The position numbers and the translations under genes were made by a program. From contig JAHHRP010000009.1 in the NCBI GenBank assembly GCA_020025735.1, positions 1 through 27,258 on the forward strand: a DNA stretch of 27,258 bases, given 5' to 3'. The notes under the pieces were generated by a model, which was given only the letters and a program-made list of their open reading frames with translations, had not been told where the DNA came from and did no database searches. This DNA is from Evtepia sp. (GTDB taxonomy: Bacteria; Bacillota; Clostridia; Oscillospirales; Oscillospiraceae). The first letter of the stretch is position 1. Every line of letters begins with the position of its first letter. This document shows positions 15,601 through 23,058 of the stretch, piece by piece.

Positions 15601-17766
15601 TTACTCTGCGGTGTACCGCATGAGGATGGTGGCAACCTGTGCCCGGGTAGCGGTGTTCTTGGGGGAGAGGGTGGTGGCTGTGGTGCCAGAAACAAGGCCC
15701 TCACCCACAGCCCAATTCATTGATTCCTTGGCATACTCCGAAACCTGCTTGGTATCAGCAAAGTTTATCAGGTTGTCCCCTTCCACCACAATGGGGTCTT
15801 GACTCTCGAAGTCAGCAAAGCGATAGAAGAAGGTGGCCAGCTGCTCCCGGGTCAGGGAAGCAGTGGGAGAGAACGTGGCGTTGCTGGTGCCAGAGGTGAT
15901 ACCGTTCTGAGAGGCCCAGATCACCGCGTTGGTGTACCAAGTGTTGGCAGGTACATCGGTGAAGGGGTTGTCGCCGGTGACAGGGGGAGAGCCTGCCATA
16001 CGATAAAGAACCGTAACCATCATACCGCGGTTGATGGAGGCGTTGGGAGAGAAGCTGGTGCCAGTTCCATTCATAAGCCCAGTGAGCGTAACATAATTTA
16101 CAGCGCTAGTGAACCAGGTGCCTGCCTTCACATCGTCATAGGAGATGGTGTGAATCCGCTTGTCAGGCTCACCATACTGATTGGCAGAGACCACACCACC
16201 CAGAAGAGAGGAAATGTAATCCATGACAACTTCATCCAGAGGGATGCCAGAGTCATACCCTTTCTTGGCGGCCTTGAAGGCGTAGTAGGTGTCCCCACCG
16301 GCGGCGGTGAAGTCATTGGTGACGATGGTATACGTCTCATTGGGATCAAAGGCTTGACCGCCTACGGACTGGATCGTGACACGCTGGATAGCAGCGGGTT
16401 TGCCATAGGTAGAGTCAGGATACAGTGAGTTGGTGGCAAAGGGGACACCAGTGTTCACAACAAACTCAATCCCTGCCACCTGGGGGAAGCCGCCGATGGC
16501 TTCGGGTGTGCAGTAGGTGGATGCCTCCAGCGCTTCCAGCAGTGCTGCGCCGGTGACCTCGACAACATACAGGGTGTTGCCAAAAGGCAGGACGGTGTTG
16601 ATGTCCTTTTTGGTGATCTCCCCAGCAGGAATGCTGGCGCGGATGCCGCCACCGTTGGTAATGGCAGCATCGACTTGAGCATTGTCCTGCCCGGCTGCCC
16701 ACCAGAGCATGGCATCGGCGATGAGATCCCCCAGGTTGGTCTCGCTGGTGCGGACATGGGCCTTTTCCCCGTCCAGCGCTACCTCTGTTTTGGCAAAGGC
16801 GGTGCCATAATCGGCATCAATCTCAGCCTGGATAGCGGTGGCACGGGCAGCAACCTCGGCATTGGGTTTGAAGCCCTCAAGGCCTGCAAGGCTTTCTAGG
16901 GAGATGTTGCTGGCCTCGATGGTGTTGTCAGGGGCGATGTCTACAATGCCGATGTTTTTCAGCTTGGTGCCAGTGGAGGTCAAAAGGGCGTCCCCCACTT
17001 TGCCAGTGTTGTTGGTTACTGCCAGGATTTCCTCCAGTGTAGAGTGGGAGTGGCCGTCGATGAATACGTCGATACCAGTGACGGCATTGAGCAGATCAAT
17101 GGAACGGTTGCCGGTGGACTCAGCATCAATGCCCAGGTGTCCCAGGCAGATGATGTACTGGCAGCCTTCTGCTTTCAGCGCATCTACCTGAGCCTGGGCG
17201 CAGGAGAACATGTCCTTGCCAGCCAGGAAAGAGACGCCTTTGATCTTGTCGGGATGGGCTTTGGTGGCGGTTTCAGGGGTATCCAGACCGAAGAAACCGA
17301 TCTTGGTGCCGTTGTTGGTGGTGAGGATGGTTTTGTCTCCCATGGCCAAACTGTTCTCGTACAGCACGTTGGCGGCCAGGAGCGGGAAGGTGCTGGCCTC
17401 GGAAAGCTTCTTGAGGTTGTCATAGCCATAGTCAAACTCATGGTTGCCAGGAGCAGCTACGTCATAGCCAGCCAGGTTCATGAGTTCCACAGCAGTGGCG
17501 CCCTTGGAGACGCTCACGGTGGGGTCGCCTTGGGCGAAGTCACCAGCATCCGCCAAAACCACATAGGCCCCTGCATCCTGGTACATCTTTTTTAGAGCGG
17601 CTACTGAGGCGTACTCAGCGATCGCCCCATGCACATCGTTGGTGTGCAGAATTACGATGTGTCCCTTCAGGTCATCCTTTGGGGTCACAGCGCCGACGGG
17701 GATAGCCAGGGACAGGACCATGACCATCGCCAGGAAGAGGGCAGAACACTTCTTCCACAGTTTCAT
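15601..17766 (-). CDS. Secreted, S-layer-anchored 5'-nucleotidase / 2',3'-cyclic phosphodiesterase family protein
   Basis: A 721-residue cell-surface enzyme. A signal peptide (Lys-rich start, hydrophobic core, cleavage near VGA-VT at 26) is followed by a calcineurin-type metallophosphatase domain with HTNDVHG at 41-47, GNHEFDYG, and DGHSHS. A 5'-nucleotidase C-terminal domain follows, with NGGGIRASIPAGEI, LPFGNTLYVVEVTG and NDFTAAGGDTYY. About residues 545-721 are three SLH repeats (WFTSAVNYV..GLMNGTG; FTDVP..WYTNAVIWA; FADTKQVSEYAKESMNWAV), which bind secondary wall polymers. It should release phosphate and nucleosides from external nucleotides. A GGAGG ribosome site precedes the ATG. It is monocistronic, with its own terminator. 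Confidence 0.95.
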   Translation of the reverse strand: MKLWKKCSALFLAMVMVLSLAIPVGAVTPKDDLKGHIVILHTNDVHGAIAEYASVAALKKMYQDAGAYVVLADAGDFAQGDPTVSVSKGATAVELMNLAGYDVAAPGNHEFDYGYDNLKKLSEASTFPLLAANVLYENSLAMGDKTILTTNNGTKIGFFGLDTPETATKAHPDKIKGVSFLAGKDMFSCAQAQVDALKAEGCQYIICLGHLGIDAESTGNRSIDLLNAVTGIDVFIDGHSHSTLEEILAVTNNTGKVGDALLTSTGTKLKNIGIVDIAPDNTIEASNISLESLAGLEGFKPNAEVAARATAIQAEIDADYGTAFAKTEVALDGEKAHVRTSETNLGDLIADAMLWWAAGQDNAQVDAAITNGGGIRASIPAGEITKKDINTVLPFGNTLYVVEVTGAALLEALEASTYCTPEAIGGFPQVAGIEFVVNTGVPFATNSLYPDSTYGKPAAIQRVTIQSVGGQAFDPNETYTIVTNDFTAAGGDTYYAFKAAKKGYDSGIPLDEVVMDYISSLLGGVVSANQYGEPDKRIHTISYDDVKAGTWFTSAVNYVTLTGLMNGTGTSFSPNASINRGMMVTVLYRMAGSPPVTGDNPFTDVPANTWYTNAVIWASQNGITSGTSNATFSPTASLTREQLATFFYRFADFESQDPIVVEGDNLINFADTKQVSEYAKESMNWAVGEGLVSGTTATTLSPKNTATRAQVATILMRYTAE

Positions 17767-17834
17767 AGGGGATTTCCTCCATTTGATAAAATTTCTGCGG
17801 AGAAAAGGGAACTCATCCCCGCAAAGATGCTCAT

Positions 17835-17863
17835 AGTATAACGTATTTTTTGTTCTGGTGCCA
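17835..17863 (-). promoter_or_regulatory. Candidate promoter of the 5'-nucleotidase gene
   Basis: On the minus strand TATACT (17840-17835) lies 17 bases after TGGCAC (17863-17858), about 70 bases upstream of the start codon. The -10 is good and the -35 poor. Confidence 0.45.
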
Positions 17864-17904
17864 CTGTTTTTGCAGAACTATTTGCAAAAATAATGAGAAC
17901 CATG

Positions 17905-17935
17905 AAAAAGCTCCCCCGAGTTATAACGGGGGAGC
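17905..17935 (-). terminator. Intrinsic terminator of the unknown 196-residue gene
   Basis: On the minus strand, GCTCCCCCG (17935-17927) pairs with CGGGGGAGC (17918-17910), followed by five T residues, directly after the stop codon at 17940. Confidence 0.85.
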
Positions 17936-17939
17936 AAGC

Positions 17940-18530
17940 TTACGGGGTGGGAGGACAGCTGAAATAATAACCGACCTTGTCATACTGATACTCCAGCGCT
18001 TCCGTCATCCGGTCCACCAGATAGAGGAACCGGGCGAATTTTTTTCTGGGGTCCAAACTCAGCTGGTGAACATAATAGGTGGCCAACGGCAGGTGAAACA
18101 GGCCGTCGGGGCGGGGGCTGCGCCCGGCCAGCAGGGCATCGGTGGGCAGGAAATAGAGGGCCTTCAGAAAGGCTTCCCCTTGGGGATCTATACCATAGCC
18201 CAGAATGGCAGCGTAGTCAAAGTCTACCTGGGAAAAGTCGTTTGCCTCGTCCTCTGACCAGGGACTCTTGGTCATGGAGAAAAAGAAAGGGCGAATGAGG
18301 GCGGTTTGATCCCGCAGGTGGGCCAGCTTTTCGTCCAGGGCTGCGGTGCTCTGGGTGAATGGAGTGCCGTCGGTCCGCGCCAAATGGCCGGCGATCCGAT
18401 CTCCCGCTGGGGTCAGCGAGAATGTGACCCGGTGATCCGAGGAGAAAGGGGTGTAGCGGTTGAGAATGTCCACGGCCGCTGCCAGCAAGGCAGTGCGGTG
18501 GGGCGTTAGGATCTGGTTCATGGGGTTCAT
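17940..18530 (-). CDS. Hypothetical protein, family not recognised
   Basis: A 196-residue soluble protein with no signal peptide, no membrane segment and no motif I recognise. Seen features: a short N-terminal helix region, an acidic WSEDEANDF stretch in the middle, and a C-terminal half rich in Tyr, Leu and Phe (ALEYQYDKVGYYF) with DPRKKFARFLYLVDRMTEAL likely helical. Start ATG 18530 is preferred because AGGAGG precedes it nine bases upstream; the frame extends 15 codons further. It has its own consensus-like promoter and a terminator close to its stop, so it is a real single-gene unit, divergent from the omega-amidase gene. Confidence 0.8.
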   Translation of the reverse strand: MNPMNQILTPHRTALLAAAVDILNRYTPFSSDHRVTFSLTPAGDRIAGHLARTDGTPFTQSTAALDEKLAHLRDQTALIRPFFFSMTKSPWSEDEANDFSQVDFDYAAILGYGIDPQGEAFLKALYFLPTDALLAGRSPRPDGLFHLPLATYYVHQLSLDPRKKFARFLYLVDRMTEALEYQYDKVGYYFSCPPTP

Positions 18531-18608
18531 GGTAGAATGCCTCCTGTCAAAGAAAGAATGTGCCGTAGCACCCAAAAGGGCGCGCGGAGGATTTATTTTC
18601 TGTGTTTT

Positions 18609-18637
18609 ATTATACAGGAAAACTTCGCAGGACGCAA
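18609..18637 (-). promoter_or_regulatory. Promoter of the unknown 196-residue gene
   Basis: On the minus strand TTGCGT (18637-18632), a 17-base spacer and a perfect TATAAT (18614-18609), about 80 bases upstream of the start codon. Confidence 0.65.
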
Positions 18638-18663
18638 TGAAGGAAATTCAAGGGAGGTCTGCC

Positions 18664-18692
18664 TTGCGTCTGAGGAGAAAATATGGTACAGT
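18664..18692 (+). promoter_or_regulatory. Candidate promoter of the omega-amidase gene
   Basis: TTGCGT (18664-18669), a 17-base spacer ending in TGG, and TACAGT (18687-18692), an extended -10 form, 52 bases before the start codon. The -35 hexamer is identical to that of the divergent promoter at 18637-18609. Confidence 0.5.
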
Positions 18693-18744
18693 CATAAAAG
18701 AACATCCCCTCGCCATGCGGGGGAAGGGAAAGGAGCTCTGCTTT

Positions 18745-19584
18745 ATGGGGAGCATCAAATTGGGCCTGTGCCAAATGAAGGTGTGCCGGGATAAGGAGGA
18801 AAATCTCCGCCAGGCAGAAAGGGTCCTGCGTCAGGCGGCCGCCCAGGGAGCCCAACTGGCCTTGCTGCCGGAGATGTTCAACTGTCCATATGAAAACGCC
18901 TGCTTTCCAGTCTATGGGGAGCCTGCCGGAGGTCAGACGTGGCAGTTTCTGTCCCGTATGGCACAGGAATTGGGACTCTATCTGGCCGGAGGCTCTGTGC
19001 CCGAACTAGAAGGAGAAAAGGTCTATAACACCTGCTATTTCTTCTCCCCCCAAGGGGAAGAGCTGGCACGACACCGGAAGATCCATCTGTTTGACATTGA
19101 TGTGCCCGGAGGACAGCGGTTCAAGGAGTCAGATACCCTCACTGCTGGGGATCAGATCACGGTGGTGGAGACACCCTTGGGAAAATTGGGTCTGGCCATT
19201 TGCTTTGACATTCGCTTCTCAGAGCTGTTCCGGGTGATGGAAGCGCAGGGCGCGCAGGTAATCTTGGTGCCTGCTGCGTTCAATATGACCACGGGGCCAG
19301 CCCATTGGTCTCTGGCATTCCGATCTCGGGCAGTGGATAACCAGTGTTTTGTGGCCGGATGTTCCCCGGCGCGAGACGAAGGAGCCTCCTATGTGGCCTA
19401 TGGACATTCCTTGGTGTGTAACCCCTGGGGAACCGTGATTACAGAGATGGATGAAAAGGAAGATGTCCGGGTGGTGCGTGTGGAGTTGGATGACCTAGTC
19501 CGGTACCGCGCACAGATCCCCATTCTCTCTGGTCGGCGGACGGATCTGTATGAGACAGTAAAAAAGGCGGATAACACGATTTAA
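18745..19584 (+). CDS. Carbon-nitrogen hydrolase, Nit2-like omega-amidase
   Basis: A 279-residue nitrilase-superfamily amidase. The catalytic triad is Glu43 (LLPEMFNCPYE), Lys112 (HRKIHLFDI) and Cys153 (LAICFDIRF). These are the residue numbers I recall for human NIT2, and length and surrounding motifs agree too. Nit2 enzymes hydrolyse alpha-ketoglutaramate and alpha-ketosuccinamate to 2-oxoglutarate or oxaloacetate plus ammonia, clearing the products of glutamine and asparagine transamination. Start ATG 18745 follows AAAGGAG; the frame is open far upstream, across the divergent promoters, which rules out the longer form. The next gene begins 33 bases later and may be co-transcribed. Confidence 0.92.
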   Translation: MGSIKLGLCQMKVCRDKEENLRQAERVLRQAAAQGAQLALLPEMFNCPYENACFPVYGEPAGGQTWQFLSRMAQELGLYLAGGSVPELEGEKVYNTCYFFSPQGEELARHRKIHLFDIDVPGGQRFKESDTLTAGDQITVVETPLGKLGLAICFDIRFSELFRVMEAQGAQVILVPAAFNMTTGPAHWSLAFRSRAVDNQCFVAGCSPARDEGASYVAYGHSLVCNPWGTVITEMDEKEDVRVVRVELDDLVRYRAQIPILSGRRTDLYETVKKADNTI

Positions 19585-19617
19585 TAAAGCGCCAAAGAAA
19601 AAGAAAGGGATGCTGCC

Positions 19618-20199
19618 ATGTACATGTACAACCAAGGATACCATAACTACAACTATGCCGCTGGGCTCCTAGGCATTCTGGCTCTGGCCGTGGCTGTCAC
19701 AGCCTTGCTGGTGGTGCTGGTACTGCCAAAGGAAAAAGATGGTCGGCTGCCATCGTTCTTTCAGCTGCTCTATGACCTATTTACGCCGAAGACGCTGGTC
19801 ATTGAAAAGCTAATGCAAATCTTATATGTCTTCCTGACCTGTCTGGCGGTGCTCTATGGCATTGTGGTCTTCTTCAGTGGCTTCTTCAGTGGCTTTGGCA
19901 ATCTAGTTATGGGATTGCTGGTGTTGACCGTAGGGCCTATTCTGCTGCGGGTGTTATATGAGTTGGCTCTGCTGCTGGTGATGCAGGTAAAGACTGTGCG
20001 GGAAATTAGCCAAAAGCTGGACAATATGGGCGATGCCATGAAGACGTCCTACCATTCTGCCCCGGTACCGTCAGAGAGTGCCCCGCCAGCGAAACGGGAG
20101 GCACCTCCTCTCGTTCATTGCTCCGCCTGCGGAACATGGTATCAGGCAGAGCAAGGGAATTGCCCCATCTGTGGTCGGCAGCCAGACGAAAAACAGTGA
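19618..20199 (+). CDS. DUF4282-like membrane protein with C-terminal zinc ribbon
   Basis: A 193-residue membrane protein of unknown function. A Tyr/Asn-rich N-terminus is followed by a membrane segment (about 14-38). The segment FFQLLYDLFTPKTLVIEKLMQILYV, two further hydrophobic helices and a GPILLRVLYELALLLV stretch resemble DUF4282. After a predicted helical connector and a Pro/Ser/Ala linker, the C-terminus has CSACGTWYQAEQGNCPICG, a CxxC..CxxC zinc ribbon facing the cytoplasm in the likely topology. A second ATG two codons in is possible. It may share the amidase transcript; a strong terminator follows. Confidence 0.82.
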   Translation: MYMYNQGYHNYNYAAGLLGILALAVAVTALLVVLVLPKEKDGRLPSFFQLLYDLFTPKTLVIEKLMQILYVFLTCLAVLYGIVVFFSGFFSGFGNLVMGLLVLTVGPILLRVLYELALLLVMQVKTVREISQKLDNMGDAMKTSYHSAPVPSESAPPAKREAPPLVHCSACGTWYQAEQGNCPICGRQPDEKQ

Positions 20200-20250
20200 G
20201 GAACATCGTTGATACTGCCCTCTCGATGTATGGCAAAAACGTGCTGTGAT

Positions 20251-20298
20251 AAAATACCCCTTGATGTAGTTCTATTTTCTACACCAAGGGGTATTTTT
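20251..20298. terminator. Strong terminator, probably bidirectional
   Basis: AAAATACCCCTTG (20251-20263) pairs with CAAGGGGTATTTT over 13 bp, and TGTAG/CTACA extends the inner stem past one mismatch. T residues follow on the plus strand; the leading AAAA gives T residues on the minus strand. It ends the zinc-ribbon membrane protein transcript and may also stop minus-strand transcripts. Confidence 0.88.
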
Positions 20299-20366
20299 CT
20301 ACTTATTTGGATCTGTTCAGATAATACCTGCATGAGGGGGGATCGTTATGCCAAAACAGAAGAGGC

Positions 20367-20387
20367 AAAACAGATGCGGTCTGTTTT
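20367..20387. terminator. Short hairpin after the minus-strand zinc-ribbon gene, candidate terminator
   Basis: AAAACAGA (20367-20374) pairs with TCTGTTTT (20380-20387) around a 5-base loop. It lies 43 bases after the stop at 20431 (minus strand) and ends in four T residues in either direction. The stem is AT-rich, so it is weaker than its neighbour at 20251. Confidence 0.5.
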
Positions 20388-20430
20388 ATTGAAGGAAGTT
20401 CAGTGTCAGAGCACCTTGTTTTGTGTTGTG

Positions 20431-20817
20431 TTAAGATTTGGTCTCAAAGCGGGAGGAGCAGGATCGACAGGTGATTTCTACCTTTCCCAGTCCTCGGGGT
20501 ACACGCATGGACTGACCACAGGTGGGGCACTTGAAATAGTAATATTCCTTGCTGGTCTGGAGGACTCGCCGCCGCCGAAACCACCGAAACACCGAGCGGA
20601 ACAGAGCCAGAAAGCGGGCATTCTCTATCTGTCGCTTCTCCTGATTTTTGGAGAAAAGACGAAACAGCAGATAGACCAGCACAATGGAAGCAGGAATGAA
20701 CAAAGGAAGGTAGAGACGCCCCAAAAAGGCCAAAATCAAAAAAAGAATCAGCCAGAATAAGCTGTATACATCGAAGCCGGGATGCCGCTGCCAAAAGGTC
20801 TTTCCAGGTTGTGCCAA
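20431..20817 (-). CDS. Small membrane protein with C-terminal zinc ribbon (TTG start)
   Basis: A 128-residue protein of unknown function. A hydrophobic region spans about residues 18-55 (probably two membrane segments), then comes a basic connector with FRWFRRRR, and a C-terminal CPTCGQSMRVPRGLGKVEITCRSC zinc ribbon. The start is TTG at 20817: GGAGGTG lies seven bases upstream, the promoter TTGACT-16-TATAAT is 35 bases upstream, and there is no ATG early in the frame. It faces the other zinc-ribbon membrane protein (19618-20199) across shared terminators. No domain name is offered beyond the ribbon. Confidence 0.82.
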   Translation of the reverse strand: MAQPGKTFWQRHPGFDVYSLFWLILFLILAFLGRLYLPLFIPASIVLVYLLFRLFSKNQEKRQIENARFLALFRSVFRWFRRRRVLQTSKEYYYFKCPTCGQSMRVPRGLGKVEITCRSCSSRFETKS

Positions 20818-20851
20818 AAGACCACCTCCCCATTAAGCGTTGTTAGAGAGT

Positions 20852-20879
20852 ATTATACCTGTTGGAAGGAGACAGTCAA
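20852..20879 (-). promoter_or_regulatory. Promoter of the small zinc-ribbon membrane protein gene
   Basis: On the minus strand TTGACT (20879-20874), a 16-base spacer and TATAAT (20857-20852): eleven of twelve consensus bases. The start codon is 35 bases downstream. Confidence 0.75.
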
Positions 20880-20907
20880 GACAGGAATCGTAAATAAAAA
20901 GTAAACT

Positions 20908-21885
20908 TCACGGTGCTGTCGGACGCACCCGCACTTCGCCGGTGGAAAGTGTGGTGATGGTCCCGTCAGCTTCCCGAACGCGGAGAGAAAAGTCCTCTTC
21001 TAAATCCAGAGCAAAGGCAGTGCGGGTTTTATTTCCTTCCAGAATCGTGATTTCCTGCCCCAAGACCAGAGAGCGGCGGCGATAGTCCTCAAAAAAGGGC
21101 TTTTCTGCCAAATGAGGATAAAAGGAGAAAAAGCGATTCAAGATGGCGCCAGCCAGTTGACTGCGGGCCTCCAGACCCTGGGGCCTTTCGGGAAACAGTG
21201 CTCCCGCCTCAGGCAGATCCGCAGGGAATCCTCCCGCAGGAGGAAAGAGATTGACCCCAATGCCCACAATGGCGTATCGCAGTCCCCCACTTTCTAAGTC
21301 CAGAGCAGCCTCCGTGAGGATGCCGCAGACCTTTTTCCCTCCACAGAACAGGTCGTTGACCCACTTGATCTGAGTTTCTATCCCAGCGCAGTCCTCAATG
21401 GCCTGTGCCACTGCGGACGCAGCGCAGGTGGTCAGCAGAAAAGCCTCGCGAGCAGAGAGCGATGGCCGCAGCAGGAGACTCAGATAAAGGCCCGAGTCAG
21501 GGGGGGAGAAAAACAGATGGTCCCGCCTGCCACGGCCCTGGGTCTGGGCAGCGGCCGCTAAGACAAAGCCTTCTGCGGCGCCCTCTTCTGCGCGTTGACG
21601 CAAAAGGGTATTGGTGGAGGTGACCTGCTCGTGCACCTCTAATGTCAGGTCGGGAACCGTGAGGTAATGGGCGATGCTCTGGGCAGAGAGAATGGCGCTG
21701 TCAGGAGCCAGACAATAGCCCCGGTTGGAGACGGCTTGGATGGGATATCCCCGTTCACGAAGTTGACGGATGGCTTTCCAGACAGCACTACGGCTGACTT
21801 GGAGAGACTCAGCCAGTGCCTGCCCGGACAGATAGGCGCCACGTTGGTCCTCCAAAGCAGCAAGGACACGGTCTTTGACTTGCAT
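20908..21885 (-). CDS. birA: Bifunctional biotin-protein ligase / biotin operon repressor
   Basis: A 325-residue group II biotin protein ligase. The N-terminal winged helix-turn-helix is seen in SGQALAESLQVSRSAVWKAIRQLRERGY (about 18-46), followed by the wing IQAVSNRGYCL. The catalytic domain has TSTN near 90, the biotinyl-AMP loop GRGRRDHLFFSP, KWVNDL, and GIGVNL. The C-terminal domain (DYRRRSLVLGQEI) is present. It makes biotinyl-AMP, attaches biotin to carboxylase carrier proteins, and with biotinyl-AMP bound represses biotin genes. It lies 24 bases after bioY in one operon whose promoter carries a BirA site, so it should repress itself. The ATG follows AAGGAG. Confidence 0.95.
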   Translation of the reverse strand: MQVKDRVLAALEDQRGAYLSGQALAESLQVSRSAVWKAIRQLRERGYPIQAVSNRGYCLAPDSAILSAQSIAHYLTVPDLTLEVHEQVTSTNTLLRQRAEEGAAEGFVLAAAAQTQGRGRRDHLFFSPPDSGLYLSLLLRPSLSAREAFLLTTCAASAVAQAIEDCAGIETQIKWVNDLFCGGKKVCGILTEAALDLESGGLRYAIVGIGVNLFPPAGGFPADLPEAGALFPERPQGLEARSQLAGAILNRFFSFYPHLAEKPFFEDYRRRSLVLGQEITILEGNKTRTAFALDLEEDFSLRVREADGTITTLSTGEVRVRPTAP

Positions 21886-21909
21886 AGGCTCAACTCCTTG
21901 TTTGGAAAA

Positions 21910-22467
21910 TCAGCGGGAAATATGCGGACCTATCTGCCTGACCAGCAGGAAGGCCAGCGCCAACTTTACCAGATCAGGCAGGACATAGGGAAAAACGCAT
22001 AGCGTAAGGGCGCCCATCAGTGTGGCAGTGCCCCCGCCAGAGTAGACGCAAAGGAACCAGATGGTTCCCATCGCGTAGCAGGCCACTAGGCCCAGAATCA
22101 TAGCCAGAATCATCACGGGTGCAGAGGTTCCCAGACGAGAAGTAATGCCCCAGTAAACGAGAGCAGAGAGCAGGAATCCCAGCAGGAACCCTCCAGTAGG
22201 CCCCAGCAATGCGGCCGGTCCGGCACCAAAGCCTGAGAAAACAGGCAGTCCAACCAGTCCCAACAGAAGGTAAACGGCAACGGTCAAGGTTCCGCGTTGT
22301 CCTCCCAGCAGGGCCAGAGCGGCAAAGAGTCCGAAGGTTTGCATGGTGAAGGGCACAGGGCCAAAAGGAATGGTAATCCAGGCGCACACAGCCAACAGAG
22401 CGGCCATAAGGGCAACGTAGGTCAGAGAACGCACATGGGTATGAGAAGTTTTTGAACCAGCGGACAT
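21910..22467 (-). CDS. bioY: Biotin transporter BioY (ECF substrate-binding subunit)
   Basis: A 185-residue membrane protein, the biotin-capturing S component of an energy-coupling-factor transporter. The family blocks are present: ITIPFGPVPFTMQTFGLFAALALLGGQRGT, VYLLLGLVGLPVFSGFGAGPAALLGPTGGFLLGF, and a late VLPDLVKLALAFLLVRQI. About six hydrophobic segments are visible. No ECF ATPase or T component is nearby, so it either uses shared ECF subunits or works alone. Start ATG 22467 follows GAGGT on the minus strand. A strong promoter overlapped by a BirA operator lies upstream; birA follows. Confidence 0.95.
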   Translation of the reverse strand: MSAGSKTSHTHVRSLTYVALMAALLAVCAWITIPFGPVPFTMQTFGLFAALALLGGQRGTLTVAVYLLLGLVGLPVFSGFGAGPAALLGPTGGFLLGFLLSALVYWGITSRLGTSAPVMILAMILGLVACYAMGTIWFLCVYSGGGTATLMGALTLCVFPYVLPDLVKLALAFLLVRQIGPHISR

Positions 22468-22501
22468 TGCACAATACCTCAGATCTTAAAAGAATGAGGA
22501 A

Positions 22502-22530
22502 AGTATACCATGAGAAAAAACAATTGTCAA
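22502..22530 (-). promoter_or_regulatory. Promoter of the bioY-birA operon
   Basis: On the minus strand TTGACA (22530-22525), a 17-base spacer and TATACT (22507-22502): eleven of twelve consensus bases. The -35 hexamer lies within one half of the BirA operator. Confidence 0.85.
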
Positions 22531-22555
22531 CCAAGCAGAAAATTAAGTTGACAAT
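22523..22555. promoter_or_regulatory. BirA operator
   Basis: ATTGTCAAC (22523-22531) and GTTGACAAT (22547-22555) form a perfect inverted repeat with a 15-base spacer, the arrangement known for Gram-positive BirA sites. It covers the -35 element of the bioY promoter, so bound BirA would block transcription. Its last base is also the first plus-strand base of the TCA that encodes the upstream gene's stop codon. Confidence 0.92.
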
Positions 22556-23058
22556 CAGATGCCGCGCTGAAGTTTGTCAATATGGTTGAGTACAGCCTGC
22601 GTACACTGGCCTGTGAAAAAACCAGTGACGATACTTGCCAGCAGCAGAACAGGAGCATACCAGGCAATGGCTGGGGTACCTGAAACTAGGACAGCCACTG
22701 CCAGTTGTCCTGCATTGTGTCCTAAAGCACCAAAGATACTCATAATCCAGATTTGATTGCGGCCCATGTGGGGCTTAAGCAAAGAGAGGATCACCCAGCA
22801 CAGTACTCCGCCAGCCAGGCTGTAAAGCATTCCCATGATGTTGCCAATGACAAGGTTGCCCAGTATAATTCGGACCACTAGAATAGCCCCAGCTTCTTTG
22901 CGGCCTAAGGTCCAGATGGCAAAAAGAGTAATGACATTGGCGATGCCCAGTTTGACGCCAGGAACAGCAATGGGTAAGGGGATCTGTGCTTCAATGAGAA
23001 AGACAATCATGGAAATGGCAGTGAGCATGGCCATGAAGGTGAGTTTTTTGATGTTCAT
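22555..23058 (-). CDS. Gx transporter family protein (heptaprenyl diphosphate synthase component I-like)
   Basis: A 167-residue membrane protein with about five hydrophobic helices. The pattern AIPLPI..PGVKLGIANVITLFAIWTLGRKEAGAILVVRIILGNL followed by SLAGGVLCW and GALGHNAGQLAVA is that of PF07456, long labelled heptaprenyl diphosphate synthase component I. Its ECF-like build suggests a transport S component. The start overlaps the stop of the NusG-II gene by four bases, so translation is coupled. The pair is common in Clostridia, often near Rnf or FMN-binding genes, but its role is unsettled. Confidence 0.9.
   Translation of the reverse strand: MNIKKLTFMAMLTAISMIVFLIEAQIPLPIAVPGVKLGIANVITLFAIWTLGRKEAGAILVVRIILGNLVIGNIMGMLYSLAGGVLCWVILSLLKPHMGRNQIWIMSIFGALGHNAGQLAVAVLVSGTPAIAWYAPVLLLASIVTGFFTGQCTQAVLNHIDKLQRGI

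Noticed and set aside
20348..20392. 14-codon frame (MPKQKRQNRCGLFY) behind a G-rich ribosome-like site
   Set aside because: Too short to support; it overlaps a hairpin that is better read as a terminator, and no promoter was seen between it and the strong terminator at 20251-20298.
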